Of a stretch of DNA of 64,000 nucleotides, positions 19,247 through 30,196 are shown in pieces. Origin of the DNA: Proales similis. Its lineage: Eukaryota > Rotifera > Eurotatoria > Ploima > Proalidae. The notes beneath the pieces were generated by a model. It was given only the letters and a program-made list of their open reading frames with translations. It did not search any database and was not told the DNA's origin. Made by a program: the position numbers and the translations under genes. The stretch is taken from the NCBI GenBank assembly GCA_019059635.1, contig JAGVRJ010000006.1, positions 930,001-994,000 on the forward strand, in the 5' to 3' direction. Position 1 is the stretch's first letter, and each line of letters starts with the position of its first letter.

Positions 19247-20631
19247 ATGCACAAGACTGAGAGTTTTGCAAGCAAATCGCTGCTTAAAGCGATGATGATT
19301 CTGGCCGCCATTTTCGTGGCCTATTATCTTCTATTCTCAAGGTAACGATTTTCATTTGCATTGAAACTTGTCGACGAGTCGGTATATAAGTTGAGGAAGC
19401 GCGCGAGACGCGCCTTCGCAGATTACTTCTAATTCTGACGTCGAAACAAAAGGAATCGCCGCCACTGCAAGCTTGAGCAACACGCCCAGTGTCAGTCTAG
19501 TGGTTAGAATCTATTCCGGAAGCGTGATGGAATTCTACAACATACTAGCAGTTAGCTATTCGCTTTTCTGGCCACAGAACTGGCGCAATTCAGAACTGGT
19601 AGCAGTTCTGGACCAAGAGGGTCAACTCGATCATCGTCTGGGAACAGTTCTCGCCCATCTGCCACCCTTTCCCAAAGTATTTTTTGAAGCGCCTCAGAAC
19701 AACACGTATTGCAAAGGCTGGCGAAGAGAGGGCTACTCAAGACAGCAGTATTCGAATTTCTACTCTGATCTGTATAGCAAAGCGGATTACATCGGAATCG
19801 CCGATTCTGACTCGTTCTTTTCAACCCCAGTGACGCCCGGCGATTTGTTTGTGGACGGCAAACCGCGAATATTCGGCTATAATGGCTGCTGCACCGGATG
19901 GCACAAGACGGTTGAAGTAGCGATCGGCGGCGATCTCATCGGCGAGTTCATGGTCGTAATCGGCTTTCCAGTGATGATCAAACGAGCGCATTTCAAGCCA
20001 ATGCGTGAGCATATGACCAAGAGAATGAAGGCAAACTCGTTCGAGCAAGCTTTCAACAAAATTTGCTCCCAATACAATAAACAGTATTCCCAATTTGATT
20101 TGATGGTTCACTACCTTTGGAATCATCACCGTTCAGAATATAGCTGGCATTTGAACGACGCACAAACGGCCAAGCATCCGGCATTTTCAAAACGAATGAC
20201 TGACGCTTCTCAAGTGCTGGATGCCAATAGACCGATCGTCGGCCTCATGAAACATGCCAACCACCTTCAATATTCGGACGTTCTTTTCAAATACGTATTC
20301 GACTACATGTGCTTGGCATCAGAGAACGAGGCTGGCTCGTGCAGAGAGCACTTTGGCCGCGAGCTGAGAGACGACACGCTCAAGAACCTGTTTGTTGGTA
20401 AAGAGGCTTTCTCGCTTCTCCTCTCCCAAAACACAGGCGTTGCTAATGGTTGAAAATTTCTGCCCAGATTGGCAATATCGCACTGCTGGCTGGCAGAATA
20501 GGGGATTTCCGTCAAAGCCAGCGTTTTTGGAAGCGCCCTGGAGCACAAGCAATTTCACCTACATCGACGCGTACAAGCAGCACCAGAAGCTCTTGAAAGA
20601 ATCGAATTTTTTTCGTTGGCGCAAGTTTTAA
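19247..20631 (+). CDS. Type II membrane glycosyltransferase-like protein
   Basis: Three exons: 19247..19341, 19400..20397, 20468..20631, giving 418 residues. The first exon encodes a short cytosolic N-terminus and a signal anchor (AMMILAAIFVAYYLLFS), typical of Golgi enzymes. The lumenal part has VSLVVRIYSG near the start and KADYIGIADSDSFF, whose DSD fits a DXD-type metal/nucleotide-sugar site. Several Cys and a His-rich middle (VHYLWNHHRSEYSWHL) follow. The last exon continues the fold (DWQYRTAGWQNRG). The frame requires the acceptor at 19399 (AAG|C); nearer AGs give stops. The exact family is unknown, so transferase activity is an inference from topology and the DXD motif. Confidence 0.75.
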
Positions 20632-20965
20632 ATTCTAATCACGTCTAGTATCCTATTTCCTGCAGTCGGCTAGCGGTAGTCTTTTGACAATAAATATTTC
20701 CTTTTTTCCATTCTCAGCCTCGTTGCGGTGGCAAGAATAAATTTTTGGATGCGATTGTCATATTTGATTTGTGCGCGTAACTAAACGTTATGCTGCACAT
20801 AATCATGGCGCGCCGAACAAGCGGCTTGTTATGGCAGCGGCAGTTTAGAAATAAACAAGAATGGTGGGAAGTGAATAACAAGAAGTGTGCATGCATCTCT
20901 GTCGCCTCATCTAACCGGGCTTACTCAACTCATTCGTTTAGATTGAACAATGAGATAAAGAGAAA
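20632..20965. other. Intergenic region with 3' UTR
   Basis: AATAAA near 20690 serves the upstream gene. About 270 bp of promoter or 5' UTR precede the next ATG. Nothing else seen. Confidence 0.5.
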
Positions 20966-21868
20966 ATGTCGACTGAAGACATGAACGAAGAAGGAGAAGA
21001 CTCAGTGGAGCAGTTGAATGAGCGTGCAGAAGAGAAATTGCGATTTGCGACCGAAAAGAAACGCTATGACCTGGAGCGTCAGTTGAGCCGAGAGCTCGAA
21101 GGCCAGGACACGATCACGCCGTTGACAAACGCCAAATTCATAAAGCAATTGAGCCGGACCAAGCACGACTCGTTCAAAACGAACAGCTCGCATTCGGGAG
21201 GCTCATCGCTCAGCAATCTGTCCATCAACCGAGACTCGGATTCTATTCTCGATTTGAACAGTGGACGCAGCAGTTTGCTCAACAGGGTGCCAGATCGAGT
21301 AAAGTCGATACTGGGCATTCGAAGCGATGATTCCGATCGTAGCTCGGCGCCCCTCTCTCGCACTGATCTCAGCCTGGTCGAGTTAGACGCTCGTCCGAAC
21401 GATTCAAACGAGGCCGGCAAATTCATTCGCATCCAAATAGACGAGGAGTCGGAGGGCGAAGAAAAGCTTAACCACAGCTTCAATATAAACCAGGCGTCTG
21501 ACTGCACTCTGTCTAACCTGCAGGCGGACCAAGTGTTCGACGCAATAAGCATGGCGATAAACAATCCGCGCAGCAATCTAGTCCTTGACCAAAAGTTCAT
21601 TGACGACGTTCGCTTCATAGTCAAGCAGTCGGAAGCGTTGAAGAAGAAGCAAATGGACAAGTCGATTCGCATCTGCAAATTTGCCACCTCGCTCGTATTC
21701 GCGTTCGTTCTCTTTCTCGTTATTTTGCTCTCGCTGACACTCGAGTCAATAATTGAGAAGTTCATTGCTGCTCACTACACGCCCAACGTGTCAATGGACA
21801 TTGACGATCTCATCGGACAAAGCCTACCCTCGGCTGCCAACAACACTCACGACTATTTCATAGAGTGA
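20966..21868 (+). CDS. Single-pass membrane protein with a Ser/acid-rich cytosolic region, function unknown
   Basis: Intronless, 300 residues. Residues 1-45 are charged and helical (EDSVEQLNERAEEKLRFATE). A Ser/Asp-rich stretch follows (SSHSGGSSLSNLSINRDSDS), then a conserved-looking helical part (LQADQVFDAISMAINN). One strong membrane helix (ICKFATSLVFAFVLFLVILL, about residues 236-260) lies near the C-terminus, with about 40 residues beyond it including NVS and NNT sites. There is no signal peptide, so a tail-anchored-like or type II topology with most of the protein in the cytosol is likely. It does not match a family I know. Many SR/SD pairs suggest phosphorylation. Confidence 0.7.
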   Translation: MSTEDMNEEGEDSVEQLNERAEEKLRFATEKKRYDLERQLSRELEGQDTITPLTNAKFIKQLSRTKHDSFKTNSSHSGGSSLSNLSINRDSDSILDLNSGRSSLLNRVPDRVKSILGIRSDDSDRSSAPLSRTDLSLVELDARPNDSNEAGKFIRIQIDEESEGEEKLNHSFNINQASDCTLSNLQADQVFDAISMAINNPRSNLVLDQKFIDDVRFIVKQSEALKKKQMDKSIRICKFATSLVFAFVLFLVILLSLTLESIIEKFIAAHYTPNVSMDIDDLIGQSLPSAANNTHDYFIE

Positions 21869-22422
21869 GAGGCGGCACTTGTTCACCAGAAATGTCTGTA
21901 GCCCAAGCATTTCTCGCCTTTTCCCATTCACTCGGTAAATTGGTCTCTTTTGTAGAATCTCACTTTGTCATTTGTCTCTGTTCCTTGCGATCTCTCTCAT
22001 TCTCTTCATTTTTCCACTTTTTTTTTTTATTTGCCCAAAATGTTTGTAACTCATTTGGAACACAGAATTTTAAATTAAACTAGCTCAATGAAACATACAG
22101 ACAAAAAATAGATTTCAAATGAAGAGGAAACTTGAACATTCAGACCAGAAAAACGAGCGAAAAAGACTATTAAATAATAAATATTAGAAACAAAAACGAG
22201 GACATGGGAGCAGCAGAAAGAAGTAATCGTGGGTTGCAAACGTCGATTTGATCAAGAGCTCATTGCCTAACAGGTGGTCTCGTTGTCCGCCTCTTGGTTT
22301 TGATGGTTTTTGAAATTTTTCGCGATTGTCATCAGAGTCGGATGCTTTGCCAAAAACCTTCAAATGCCACCACAGGCAAATGCGAGTAGACGAAATGTGC
22401 AAGAGCGCTTTCGTTTTTTTTT
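21869..22422. other. Intergenic region between convergent 3' ends
   Basis: AT-rich sequence with poly-T and poly-A runs between two genes that converge. Candidate 3' UTRs only. Confidence 0.5.
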
Positions 22423-25182
22423 TTACTTTTTCGTGTAGGTCGAATTCGATTGGGCGTTTCTGGAAGGAACATTCAATGTAATAGTGCGATTGACCACTCC
22501 CTCTTTGTCGTCCATCATTTTCTCGATTTTTTGCTGATCGCTCGGTCGAATCGGACTAATAGAAATATCGCGAACAGCACGAAACTGACCGCAATTGTTG
22601 AGATGTTCGTTTTCAAGCCGAAAGAAATTCCAAACGAAACGCCTTTTGGAAGCAGAGCAGATTGTACGAATTTGCAACGAGAGCGGTGAATGTGGAGAAA
22701 AAGTAGATCGAACCTGAAAACTTCAAGAAAGGCCAGACAAGTCGTGACTAGTTCGCCGTACTTTTGGTTGGGCGCAGTCATAAAAGCAAGTTTAACGAGC
22801 CATATGTATCGAAGGAGAATGTCTTGAACGATCGCCAGGTAGTAGTATCGCTTCAATTTGATTGGTCGTTAGCGAGGTCAGGAATAGACGGCGACAAGGC
22901 TGAGCGATTGGTTGTTTGCACTTACCTTTGACGAATAGACGATTACTTTGCGAAGGAAAACATTTTCACCGGCCTCTTTGTCGAAAAAGCCCCAGTCCAT
23001 TCTGAGGTCCCAGAAGAGCTTGTAGCTTGAGCCAAGAAACTTGACCACCATCCACAAAAAGAAGAACGGATTCTCCCAGTCGTGCCACTGATAGGTGGTG
23101 GAGAAGTGGTAGAACAAGGCGAGCGAGGCCACCTCCAAGAACTTGGTCGAGTATTTGGCCGCGTTCGTCAAGTGAGGCGTTGTGTGTCCGGTGTCTTTAA
23201 AACGACGCAGGCATTGAAGAAAGCGTAGCCACGACGGATAGCACATTAGCAGCAGAGAGACCACGTTGTAGGTGATGCTCAAGTCCCGCCTATTATCAGG
23301 GATGCATGTCTCGGTCGGACGATAGCCTGAGCGTCAGTTTCAATTTTAGTGTTTTAGTTCATATATCAAGTTTAGAGCAGCGATAAGTGACTAAGTCAAA
23401 ACGCGCTACCTTTAAGCGGCGCCCAAGACGCTTGAAGCAGGTAAAAGCAAGTAATAAATTGAGTGTCAGTGAATATGGTCTCTAGACTAGTCAGTTGATC
23501 GGCGAGCCAAAAGTGCGGAAAGTCCACATGGTAGAAAGGAGCGGCAAACACTTGCCACTTGAGAGGGAGCAGTTGAAAAGGGCGTGAACACGAGAAATTC
23601 GGAAGAGACGCAAATCTTACCAGAACTTTGAGCAGCCACGAGCGAGACGAATAGCGAATGCTGGTGGCCGGATTGACCAAAAACGAAAGGAGAAACAGAA
23701 TGAGAAGAAACGGATGGAAGAGATATTCGATATCTAAAAAAGCTCCTATGACGAACGAGCCCAGACTGACAAACCAGCAGACGCCCAGAAACGAGCTGAT
23801 CTAAACACATGCAATTCGTTGAAATGGATAGAAACCAAAATTGGCAGAAACGTGACTACCTCAAGTATTTGCTGATAGGTCAAGTGATTGCGTGGATCGA
23901 TGGCGAATATGAGAACGTGATTGACGCCCGAGTGGCTCCAATAGTAAGAATTGATGCCGACCAGAAAGAGATGAGCAATAATCAAAAAAGTGCTGCGATA
24001 GAGCCGAATGGTGAGCTGCCAGTCGAACGGCAGCTCGCCTGTCTCGTCGTCCACTCGAGCTACGAACGCAATTACTATTGGAAGGAGGACAGAAATCATT
24101 CCGAGAAATAGGCCAAGTCGAAATGTTGTCCACGCGTTTTGTTTTTCCTCCAGAGGCGGCACTCTTAATCGCTCCATGGCCCGTTGTCGGTTGCCATCTT
24201 CGAGCTTCTCGGCCACAATGCTTTCGGTCTCCACAATCAGACTATCCACTTGTTTGTTTGTGTGGAAAATTGACGTTTCAACGTATTGCTTGTGCCAGTC
24301 TCCGCCTCGGTTCGTTTTAAAGATCTTTTTTTGTTTCAGAAAACACATTTAGTTTGAAATTTTCTGGACTGAATGCTGCTTGGCAGCCAGGCAGAGTGAG
24401 ATGAAGGGAGGGATAGAAAAGCCAGACGATCGCTCACCTTGTCATGCTTTTTCAAGATCTTTCGAAAACCGTCGAAATTTAGGCTCTGGTAATTTTGCAG
24501 AAGCACAAGCGAAAGGTAAAACTCGCTGAATCCGAGCTTGAGGTTGCGCTCTTTGCGATACTTGTGTCGCCTCATCATTCTTCTCTTGCCCTTGTCCGAG
24601 ATGCGCTGTAGAAAAGTCTGGGCGCCCAGGTTGGCCTCTTTGAGCATGTCGACGATGACCATGCGGCCTTGCACTTCTTCATCCTCGTCGCCGTCATTCT
24701 CCAACTCTTCGATTCTGTTCAATTGCTTGTTCTTTTTGTCCGTACCGAGGCCTTCTGAATCCTCCAGTTCATTACTGAGCTCTTCGAATTTTCTCTGCGC
24801 TTCTGCGAGTTTCTCTTTAGAACAAACATTGAGAAAAGCCTTAAAAAGGAAAGATAGAATCGAAAGCGATCGCCTCTTTACCAGAAAAGAAAGTGTTTAT
24901 CTTGGCGAGCTCTTTCTCGCATATCCGAAAGAACTCTTCGTCGGCACTGGCGTAATAACGTTGAAGGGCGTGCTCCTCTACATAAAATAAAAAGCATCGA
25001 GACAAACAGAAGCGTTTAAATGTTGACTTTTAATTGATAAAGTTGCATTCAAGAGTGCACTCACCGTTCACCGGCGCATGCTGCTCGTAGAGATATAAAA
25101 AATCTTTCAGCTCCTTGTAGCGAATGTATTGCGAGTTCCATTCCGGCGTTAAATGGCCCGCGAGTTTCTCGCCAAATTTCAT
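22423..25182 (-). CDS. XPR1: XPR1-type phosphate exporter (SPX + EXS domains)
   Basis: About nine exons on the minus strand, with starts near 25182, 25040s, 24880s, 24320s, 23800, 23620s, 23290, 22860 and 22690. The N-terminus [20 protein letters not shown] is an SPX domain, which senses inositol pyrophosphates; its last helices include [20 protein letters not shown] and [10 protein letters not shown]. Several membrane helices follow ([39 protein letters not shown]). The EXS domain holds [53 protein letters not shown] and [12 protein letters not shown]1 is the metazoan phosphate efflux channel. The tail ends SNSTYTKK and is shorter than in human. All key blocks are present; exact splice sites were not all resolved. 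Confidence 0.93.
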
Positions 25183-26332
25183 CGTTTTTTTTTTTTGTTC
25201 GATTCGAATGCGTGATGTTGGCGTGCTTGAAATTTATAAAGTCGTGATCGGGTTTGAACCTCAAAGTCGAGATGAAGACAAGCCTCTTCTCAACCAAAAG
25301 GGCATCTAGGTGCAAAACGGACACCTTAGGCGAGACTAGCCCTGATCTTCCTGGCTTGGCTTGTTTCTCAACTCAAGCCAAACTTGCTTATGGGCTTCTG
25401 CAGCGCTTGCAGTTTTTTTTTTTTCTCTTCTATTTCATATGTTTATCTTTTATTGCCACTCAAAGTCTGGCGAGAATAATCATGCATAATATCGGAGAGC
25501 AGAGGTATCGGGTTTGCATTCGCTCGTCTCATTTCTATTATAACTTTTGCAGTCTTAAATCATCATCAACACTCTAACGTTAGCTTGCCCTCTCTTTCCT
25601 TGCCTTCCCTCTCTTTCTCTCTCTCTCTCTCTCTCTCTGCGCTTTTGCTCTCTTTTTGTTCGTTCAATTTTTAGCCGTCTCACTTGCTCGCTATTTGTTG
25701 TTTGTTGCCATTTTCTCATTCAAAATGATCTGAAAACGTTAAAATTTGTTAACATTCTGCGCATGAGTGACTGAGTGAGAGAGTTTGCGTGTGCAACACG
25801 CTTCCAAATCAAACGAACTGTTCTCATTGAATATTGATGGACCTCGACGACTTGTTGCTCTATCGGACAATTGTAGGCTTAGTGCGCTACAGATTGTGGT
25901 GGGATGATGATGATGGCGTAAATCTCATATTTGCTGTCGAGTCAGTGACGGAGAGGGAGAGAGAGAGCGAGTGAGGGAGGAGGCAAGGAGCCGCTGAGAT
26001 GCACGAAACTCACAGTCATAGAGAGAGAGAGAGAGAAAGAGAGGGAATGAGGAGAAACGGGAGGAGGGGAGGTAGAGATATATGGTTTATTAGCAAGCGC
26101 TACGCTCATATAGCTTGCTTTAAACTGCCCGCTCGCATCATTTCGACGAGCTCCTGTTTGCTAGCAGTCGAATGAGCTGAGCTTGTACTGTCGCAACTCT
26201 GCACTGAGCCAATGCACAGGCTGTCGACTCGATTGCTTGTGCCTCTGGCTGGTGCCTGTGTGCACCAACAACAAAAGCAATAAAGCCAGCCGCTCTCTCT
26301 CTCTCTTGTTTAGATCTATTTTTAAATCAGAA
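25183..26332. promoter_or_regulatory. Long divergent upstream region of XPR1 and brat with CT/GA tracts
   Basis: About 1.15 kb without genes. It contains a CT run (about 25608-25638) and several GAGAG tracts (about 25955-26045), followed by AGATATATGG near 26075 and a pyrimidine-rich CTCTCTCTCTCTTG at 26293. The TTTTTAAATCAG directly before the brat ATG looks like a splice acceptor, so a 5'-UTR intron probably occupies part of this region. GA/CT tracts are commonly promoter-associated in invertebrates; binding by a GAGA-type factor here is an inference. Confidence 0.5.
25608..25638. repeat. CT dinucleotide microsatellite
   Basis: A nearly pure run of CT units upstream of brat. Confidence 0.85.
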
Positions 26333-29056
26333 ATGGGCTTCGAAGAAGTGGAATGCGATAGATGCGAGATGCAGTCGAATCCGACCGACATGTCGATCAG
26401 GAGCGCGATCGCCAAATGCGATACTTGCGATTTAAATTTGTGCTCGTCTTGCCTGCTCGAGCATCATGTTGCGCAATCGACCAGTGCAGGTGCCGAGCAT
26501 AAGCTTACTAGCTTGTACGGACAGCGCGACCTGGACGGGGCCAAATGCGAAATAAACAACAACAACAGCAACAACTCGGTTGAGACAATCGCTAGCCTAG
26601 AGGAGCGTTTAAAGTCAAAGATAAAAATTGCCGACGATTGGACAAGCGAGAGCGAGGGCTTGATGAGCAAGCGTAGAAGAGGCAGTGAGCAGCAGATTGA
26701 AAGCGACATGCTTGCCGACAAGTTCAAGCAGCTTGTTAAGCAGTATCAGCGTCAAATTGACCTCACAAGCGAGCAGTTTCACAAGCAAGTTAAGCTGCAG
26801 GCGCTGCAGAACAAGCAAATTAGCGAGTCACAGCAATTGAAGCAACTGCAACAACTGAACGCCATCGAGAGCGAAATTCAAAAGACCTACAACTTTTACA
26901 TGCAAATGATCAAGGAGCGCAAGGACTATTTGAAGAAGGAGCTGAACACAATCACTCAGTTCATGCTGATGAATCATACGCAAAACTTGAACAAGCACCT
27001 GCAGGCCCAATACCAGCTTGAGATCAAGAAGCAAGAGCTAGAGCGTGATTTGGACACGATGCTGGCCGAAGCCAACGAGTGCGGCAGCGGCAATTTGACC
27101 GCGGCCGATCTGACAAGTTTCGCCGATAAAATGAACAATCGCATGGCACAAATGGAAGAGTTGAACAACATGCTCGCGCTCAATGGACAGCTGATCGCCG
27201 GCATAAAGAACACAAACGCGCTTCAATCGATCGAGTTCTTGTCCAATTTCTCCGCAATACAGACTTCGATTCGCAACACTTTCGGCTACATTCGAATTAG
27301 CCAGCCGCAGCCGCCCGGATTCAATGCATATGGGAGCTCGCTGGTCAAAGACCAATGCTCCATGAGCAGTGAACTTGTCGACGAGGCCAGCTTAATCAAT
27401 AGCCCGGTGTCGACCTTGAAAGGCCTAAACACACCCGCAACGGCCAAGTCTATTTGGTCGGCGCCCGATGCCGAATTCGACACGGCGGCCACTTTTCTCG
27501 GTGCAGGAAAAATCGACGCTGCCAGCAGCTCATTGCTCAACATGTCAAGCTTTGCCGAGCGTTCAATCGAAGACGAGAGCGGTGTTGTTGATGTTGATCG
27601 GCAAAAGCTCACCATGTCCGCTTGTTCCACAGGCTCGGTCAAGTCAAAGATCTCAAATCCGTCCAGCGCTTCGTCGTCATCTTCTGCCTCTTCCAAGCTC
27701 AATCATTTTGTCGCACCCCTGGCAGGTCTAAGCTTCAACACGAGCGGCTCTCTGGGCAGTGAAAAGCTCAAGCACGGAGACTTTAATCAGCCACTGAACG
27801 CGCTTGAACTGGGCAGCCAGCAAGGCTCAAACACGCTCGGAACTATCACAAACAACCCGAGCATGGCCTATCAGCGAACGAAAATGATCTATCACTGCAA
27901 GTTTGGCGAGTTTGGCATCAACGATGGACAGTTCACTGAGCCGTCCGGAGTGGCCATCAATTCAAACAACGATATCATAGTGGCCGACACCAACTCGCAT
28001 CGAATTCAAATATTCGACAAAGAGGGCAGATTCAAATTCAAGTTCGGCGAGTGCGGTAAACGCGACGGCCAGCTGCTCTATCCGAATCGAGTGAGCGTGG
28101 TCAAGCACACAGGCGACATTGTGGTCACTGAGCGCTCGCCCACTCATCAGATTCAAGTCTACAACAAATACGGGCAGTTCTTGCGCAAATTCGGCGCCAA
28201 CATTCTGCAACATCCGCGGGGAGTGTGCGTCGACTACAAGGGTCGTATAATAGTTGTCGAGTGCAAGGTGATGCGGGTGATCATATTCGATCTGAACGGT
28301 AACGTCTTGCACAAGTTCAACTGCTCAAAGTATCTCGAGTTCCCCAACGGTGTCTGCTGCTCAACGCCCAATAGCGCCAACAACTACCGCGAAGAGATAT
28401 TCATCAGCGACAATCGAGCTCACTGCATCAAAGTGTTTGACTACGGCGGCAATTTCATCCGTCAAATCGGCTGCGAGGGACTCACCAACTATCCGATCGG
28501 TGTGGGAATAAATGCCGACAACGAGATACTGGTCGCCGACAATCACAACAATTTCAATTTGACTGTGTTCACTCAGGACGGTAAGTTGGTGAGCGCGCTC
28601 GAGTCGAAAGTGAAACACGCGCAATGCTTCGACGTCGCTCTCATGGACGACGGATCGATTGTACTCGCCAGCAAGGACTATAGAATCTACGTTTATAAAT
28701 ACTCGAATCCGAGCTCCACTCAATCGCTTGCTCCGTCTGGCCTCGCTCAAGCTTCATTGGGCCCTTTAAATCAGCTGTTTGCATCTCAGCCTCGCAACTA
28801 CTCGCAGGCCATTTCTTATTTCAACGAGTCCAACTCGCCCAGTTCGGCAGCAAACGAACATTTCAATTCGTTGATCAGCGCCTTCTCGAACGTGACTGGC
28901 GAAAGCGGCGAGAACTTGCTCGCTCACCGCTTTGACAGCAACGACACCGAGAATCAATTTGCCGCGCTCGATTTCGACATGCGTCTCTCGGGCAAGGAGT
29001 TTGAAAACTTCAATTACTTTCTGGGCATTGGCAGCACTAATCTCGATTTTCACTAA
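26333..29056 (+). CDS. brat: Brain tumor (Brat/NCL-1-type) TRIM-NHL translational repressor
   Basis: 907 residues in one exon from ATG 26333. A B-box-like zinc cluster (CDRCEMQ, then CDTCDLNLCSSCLLEHH, residues 6-50) is followed by a long coiled coil (about 110-290). After a Ser-rich linker comes a six-bladed NHL propeller (about 517-800). The NHL part is close to Drosophila Brat and nematode NCL-1: MIYHCKFGEFGINDGQFTEP, ERSPTHQIQVYNKYGQFLRK, LQHPRGVCVDYKGRIIVVEC, IGVGINADNEILVADNHNNF, KVKHAQCFDVALMDDGS. In flies this surface binds RNA and partners such as Pumilio/Nanos to repress mRNAs controlling growth and differentiation. There is no RING domain, as expected for Brat. Only one B-box is obvious, and a first one could lie in an upstream exon, because a splice-acceptor-like sequence precedes the ATG. 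An Asn/Ser-rich C-terminal tail is lineage-specific. Confidence 0.95.
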   Translation: MGFEEVECDRCEMQSNPTDMSIRSAIAKCDTCDLNLCSSCLLEHHVAQSTSAGAEHKLTSLYGQRDLDGAKCEINNNNSNNSVETIASLEERLKSKIKIADDWTSESEGLMSKRRRGSEQQIESDMLADKFKQLVKQYQRQIDLTSEQFHKQVKLQALQNKQISESQQLKQLQQLNAIESEIQKTYNFYMQMIKERKDYLKKELNTITQFMLMNHTQNLNKHLQAQYQLEIKKQELERDLDTMLAEANECGSGNLTAADLTSFADKMNNRMAQMEELNNMLALNGQLIAGIKNTNALQSIEFLSNFSAIQTSIRNTFGYIRISQPQPPGFNAYGSSLVKDQCSMSSELVDEASLINSPVSTLKGLNTPATAKSIWSAPDAEFDTAATFLGAGKIDAASSSLLNMSSFAERSIEDESGVVDVDRQKLTMSACSTGSVKSKISNPSSASSSSSASSKLNHFVAPLAGLSFNTSGSLGSEKLKHGDFNQPLNALELGSQQGSNTLGTITNNPSMAYQRTKMIYHCKFGEFGINDGQFTEPSGVAINSNNDIIVADTNSHRIQIFDKEGRFKFKFGECGKRDGQLLYPNRVSVVKHTGDIVVTERSPTHQIQVYNKYGQFLRKFGANILQHPRGVCVDYKGRIIVVECKVMRVIIFDLNGNVLHKFNCSKYLEFPNGVCCSTPNSANNYREEIFISDNRAHCIKVFDYGGNFIRQIGCEGLTNYPIGVGINADNEILVADNHNNFNLTVFTQDGKLVSALESKVKHAQCFDVALMDDGSIVLASKDYRIYVYKYSNPSSTQSLAPSGLAQASLGPLNQLFASQPRNYSQAISYFNESNSPSSAANEHFNSLISAFSNVTGESGENLLAHRFDSNDTENQFAALDFDMRLSGKEFENFNYFLGIGSTNLDFH

Positions 29057-30196
29057 TTTTTCTCACGCATGTTCTCCTCATTCTTTGCCTATTCTTGATT
29101 TTTAATTCCGCCCAGACGCCTTTTATTCGCTGCATTTAATCGTTTAATTATGCACCCGGCGCTCTTCCAATTTCTTAAAAAATTTGCACTCGATTCACTC
29201 TTTTACCAAATTTGCTCACGTTTGATTGCAGATGGCGGTCACTGTGCGCGTCGCCGAGTTTTTCTTTTTTAAACATCATTTTAATGCTTCCAAAGCAACT
29301 CAATTAATCAATCAATGCTCAGAATTTCATTCATTGCGAAAAATCTATTCCTGCTTTCTTTTTTATGACAATGGCCCCGCGCCAGATATTTATAATCGAA
29401 TCTTTTTTTTTTGTTGGTCAGTTTGCTTCGTGTCTTAAGCGTTTTAGCCTCTCTATCTCTACTAATTCTAATTGATTAAAGCTGAACGAAATCAAAAACT
29501 AAAAATCAACAAACAAAAAATTTAAAAAAAAACAGACAAAAATCAAAAACAGTTGGCTCAGAGCATTTGCGGGACTGAGGAGGCATTGCTCAACTGCGAT
29601 TTTCATCCGAATAGCTCAATCTACTTGCGTTTGCGTTTCTCCAATTTTTAATTCGCTTTCTTATTCAATGAGCTTTAAGCCAACCACTGGCGAGCATATG
29701 TCTTCCTCATGCTTCTTTTTCTTTGACTTTTTTCTTGCTTTTAAATTAGCGCTTCAAGCATCCTTATTGATTCAATTAACTTCAAATTCATTTTTATTTG
29801 TGCTTTTTGTCATTGATTAATAACCAGAACCAGCTGATAAGTGAAATGAGCGATAAATAAACAAAATATTCGATTTATTACTGCGAATGGTTTTTCTTTT
29901 CATTTTTGAAATTGAAGAGGCAAAACCAAGTCAAGAAAAGTGGAAGGTGACGAGGCAGAGTAAGAAAATGAAGCGACTTTCAACCGAAAATGAGGAAATT
30001 TTTTTTTAAATCGGACAATAACTGTGTCACTCTGGCATTGAATTAAGCGTTGAAATTATTCAATTGGTGTAGCCAGCCAACTCGAAATTTTCTCTTTTTG
30101 TTCTTTTTATTTTCTTGTGTGTGTGTGTCAAGCAGCGAAAATTTATAAATGCAGCATTTGAATGCCTAACACCGAGAGACCAACAAGCGAGAAACG
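29057..30196. other. Non-coding region between brat and CASP
   Basis: About 1.1 kb of AT-rich sequence with long T and A runs and a short GT tract (about 30115-30128). It probably contains a long brat 3' UTR and the CASP promoter. No gene-like frame. Confidence 0.5.

Noticed and set aside
25608-26045. CT and GA repeats as a CRISPR-like or satellite array
   Set aside because: Simple dinucleotide runs without spacers; ordinary microsatellite sequence in an animal promoter.
26183-26332. Upstream start for Brat giving 50 extra residues with several Cys
   Set aside because: The added sequence spans a CT-rich splice-acceptor-like region and does not form a B-box; ATG 26333 is better supported.
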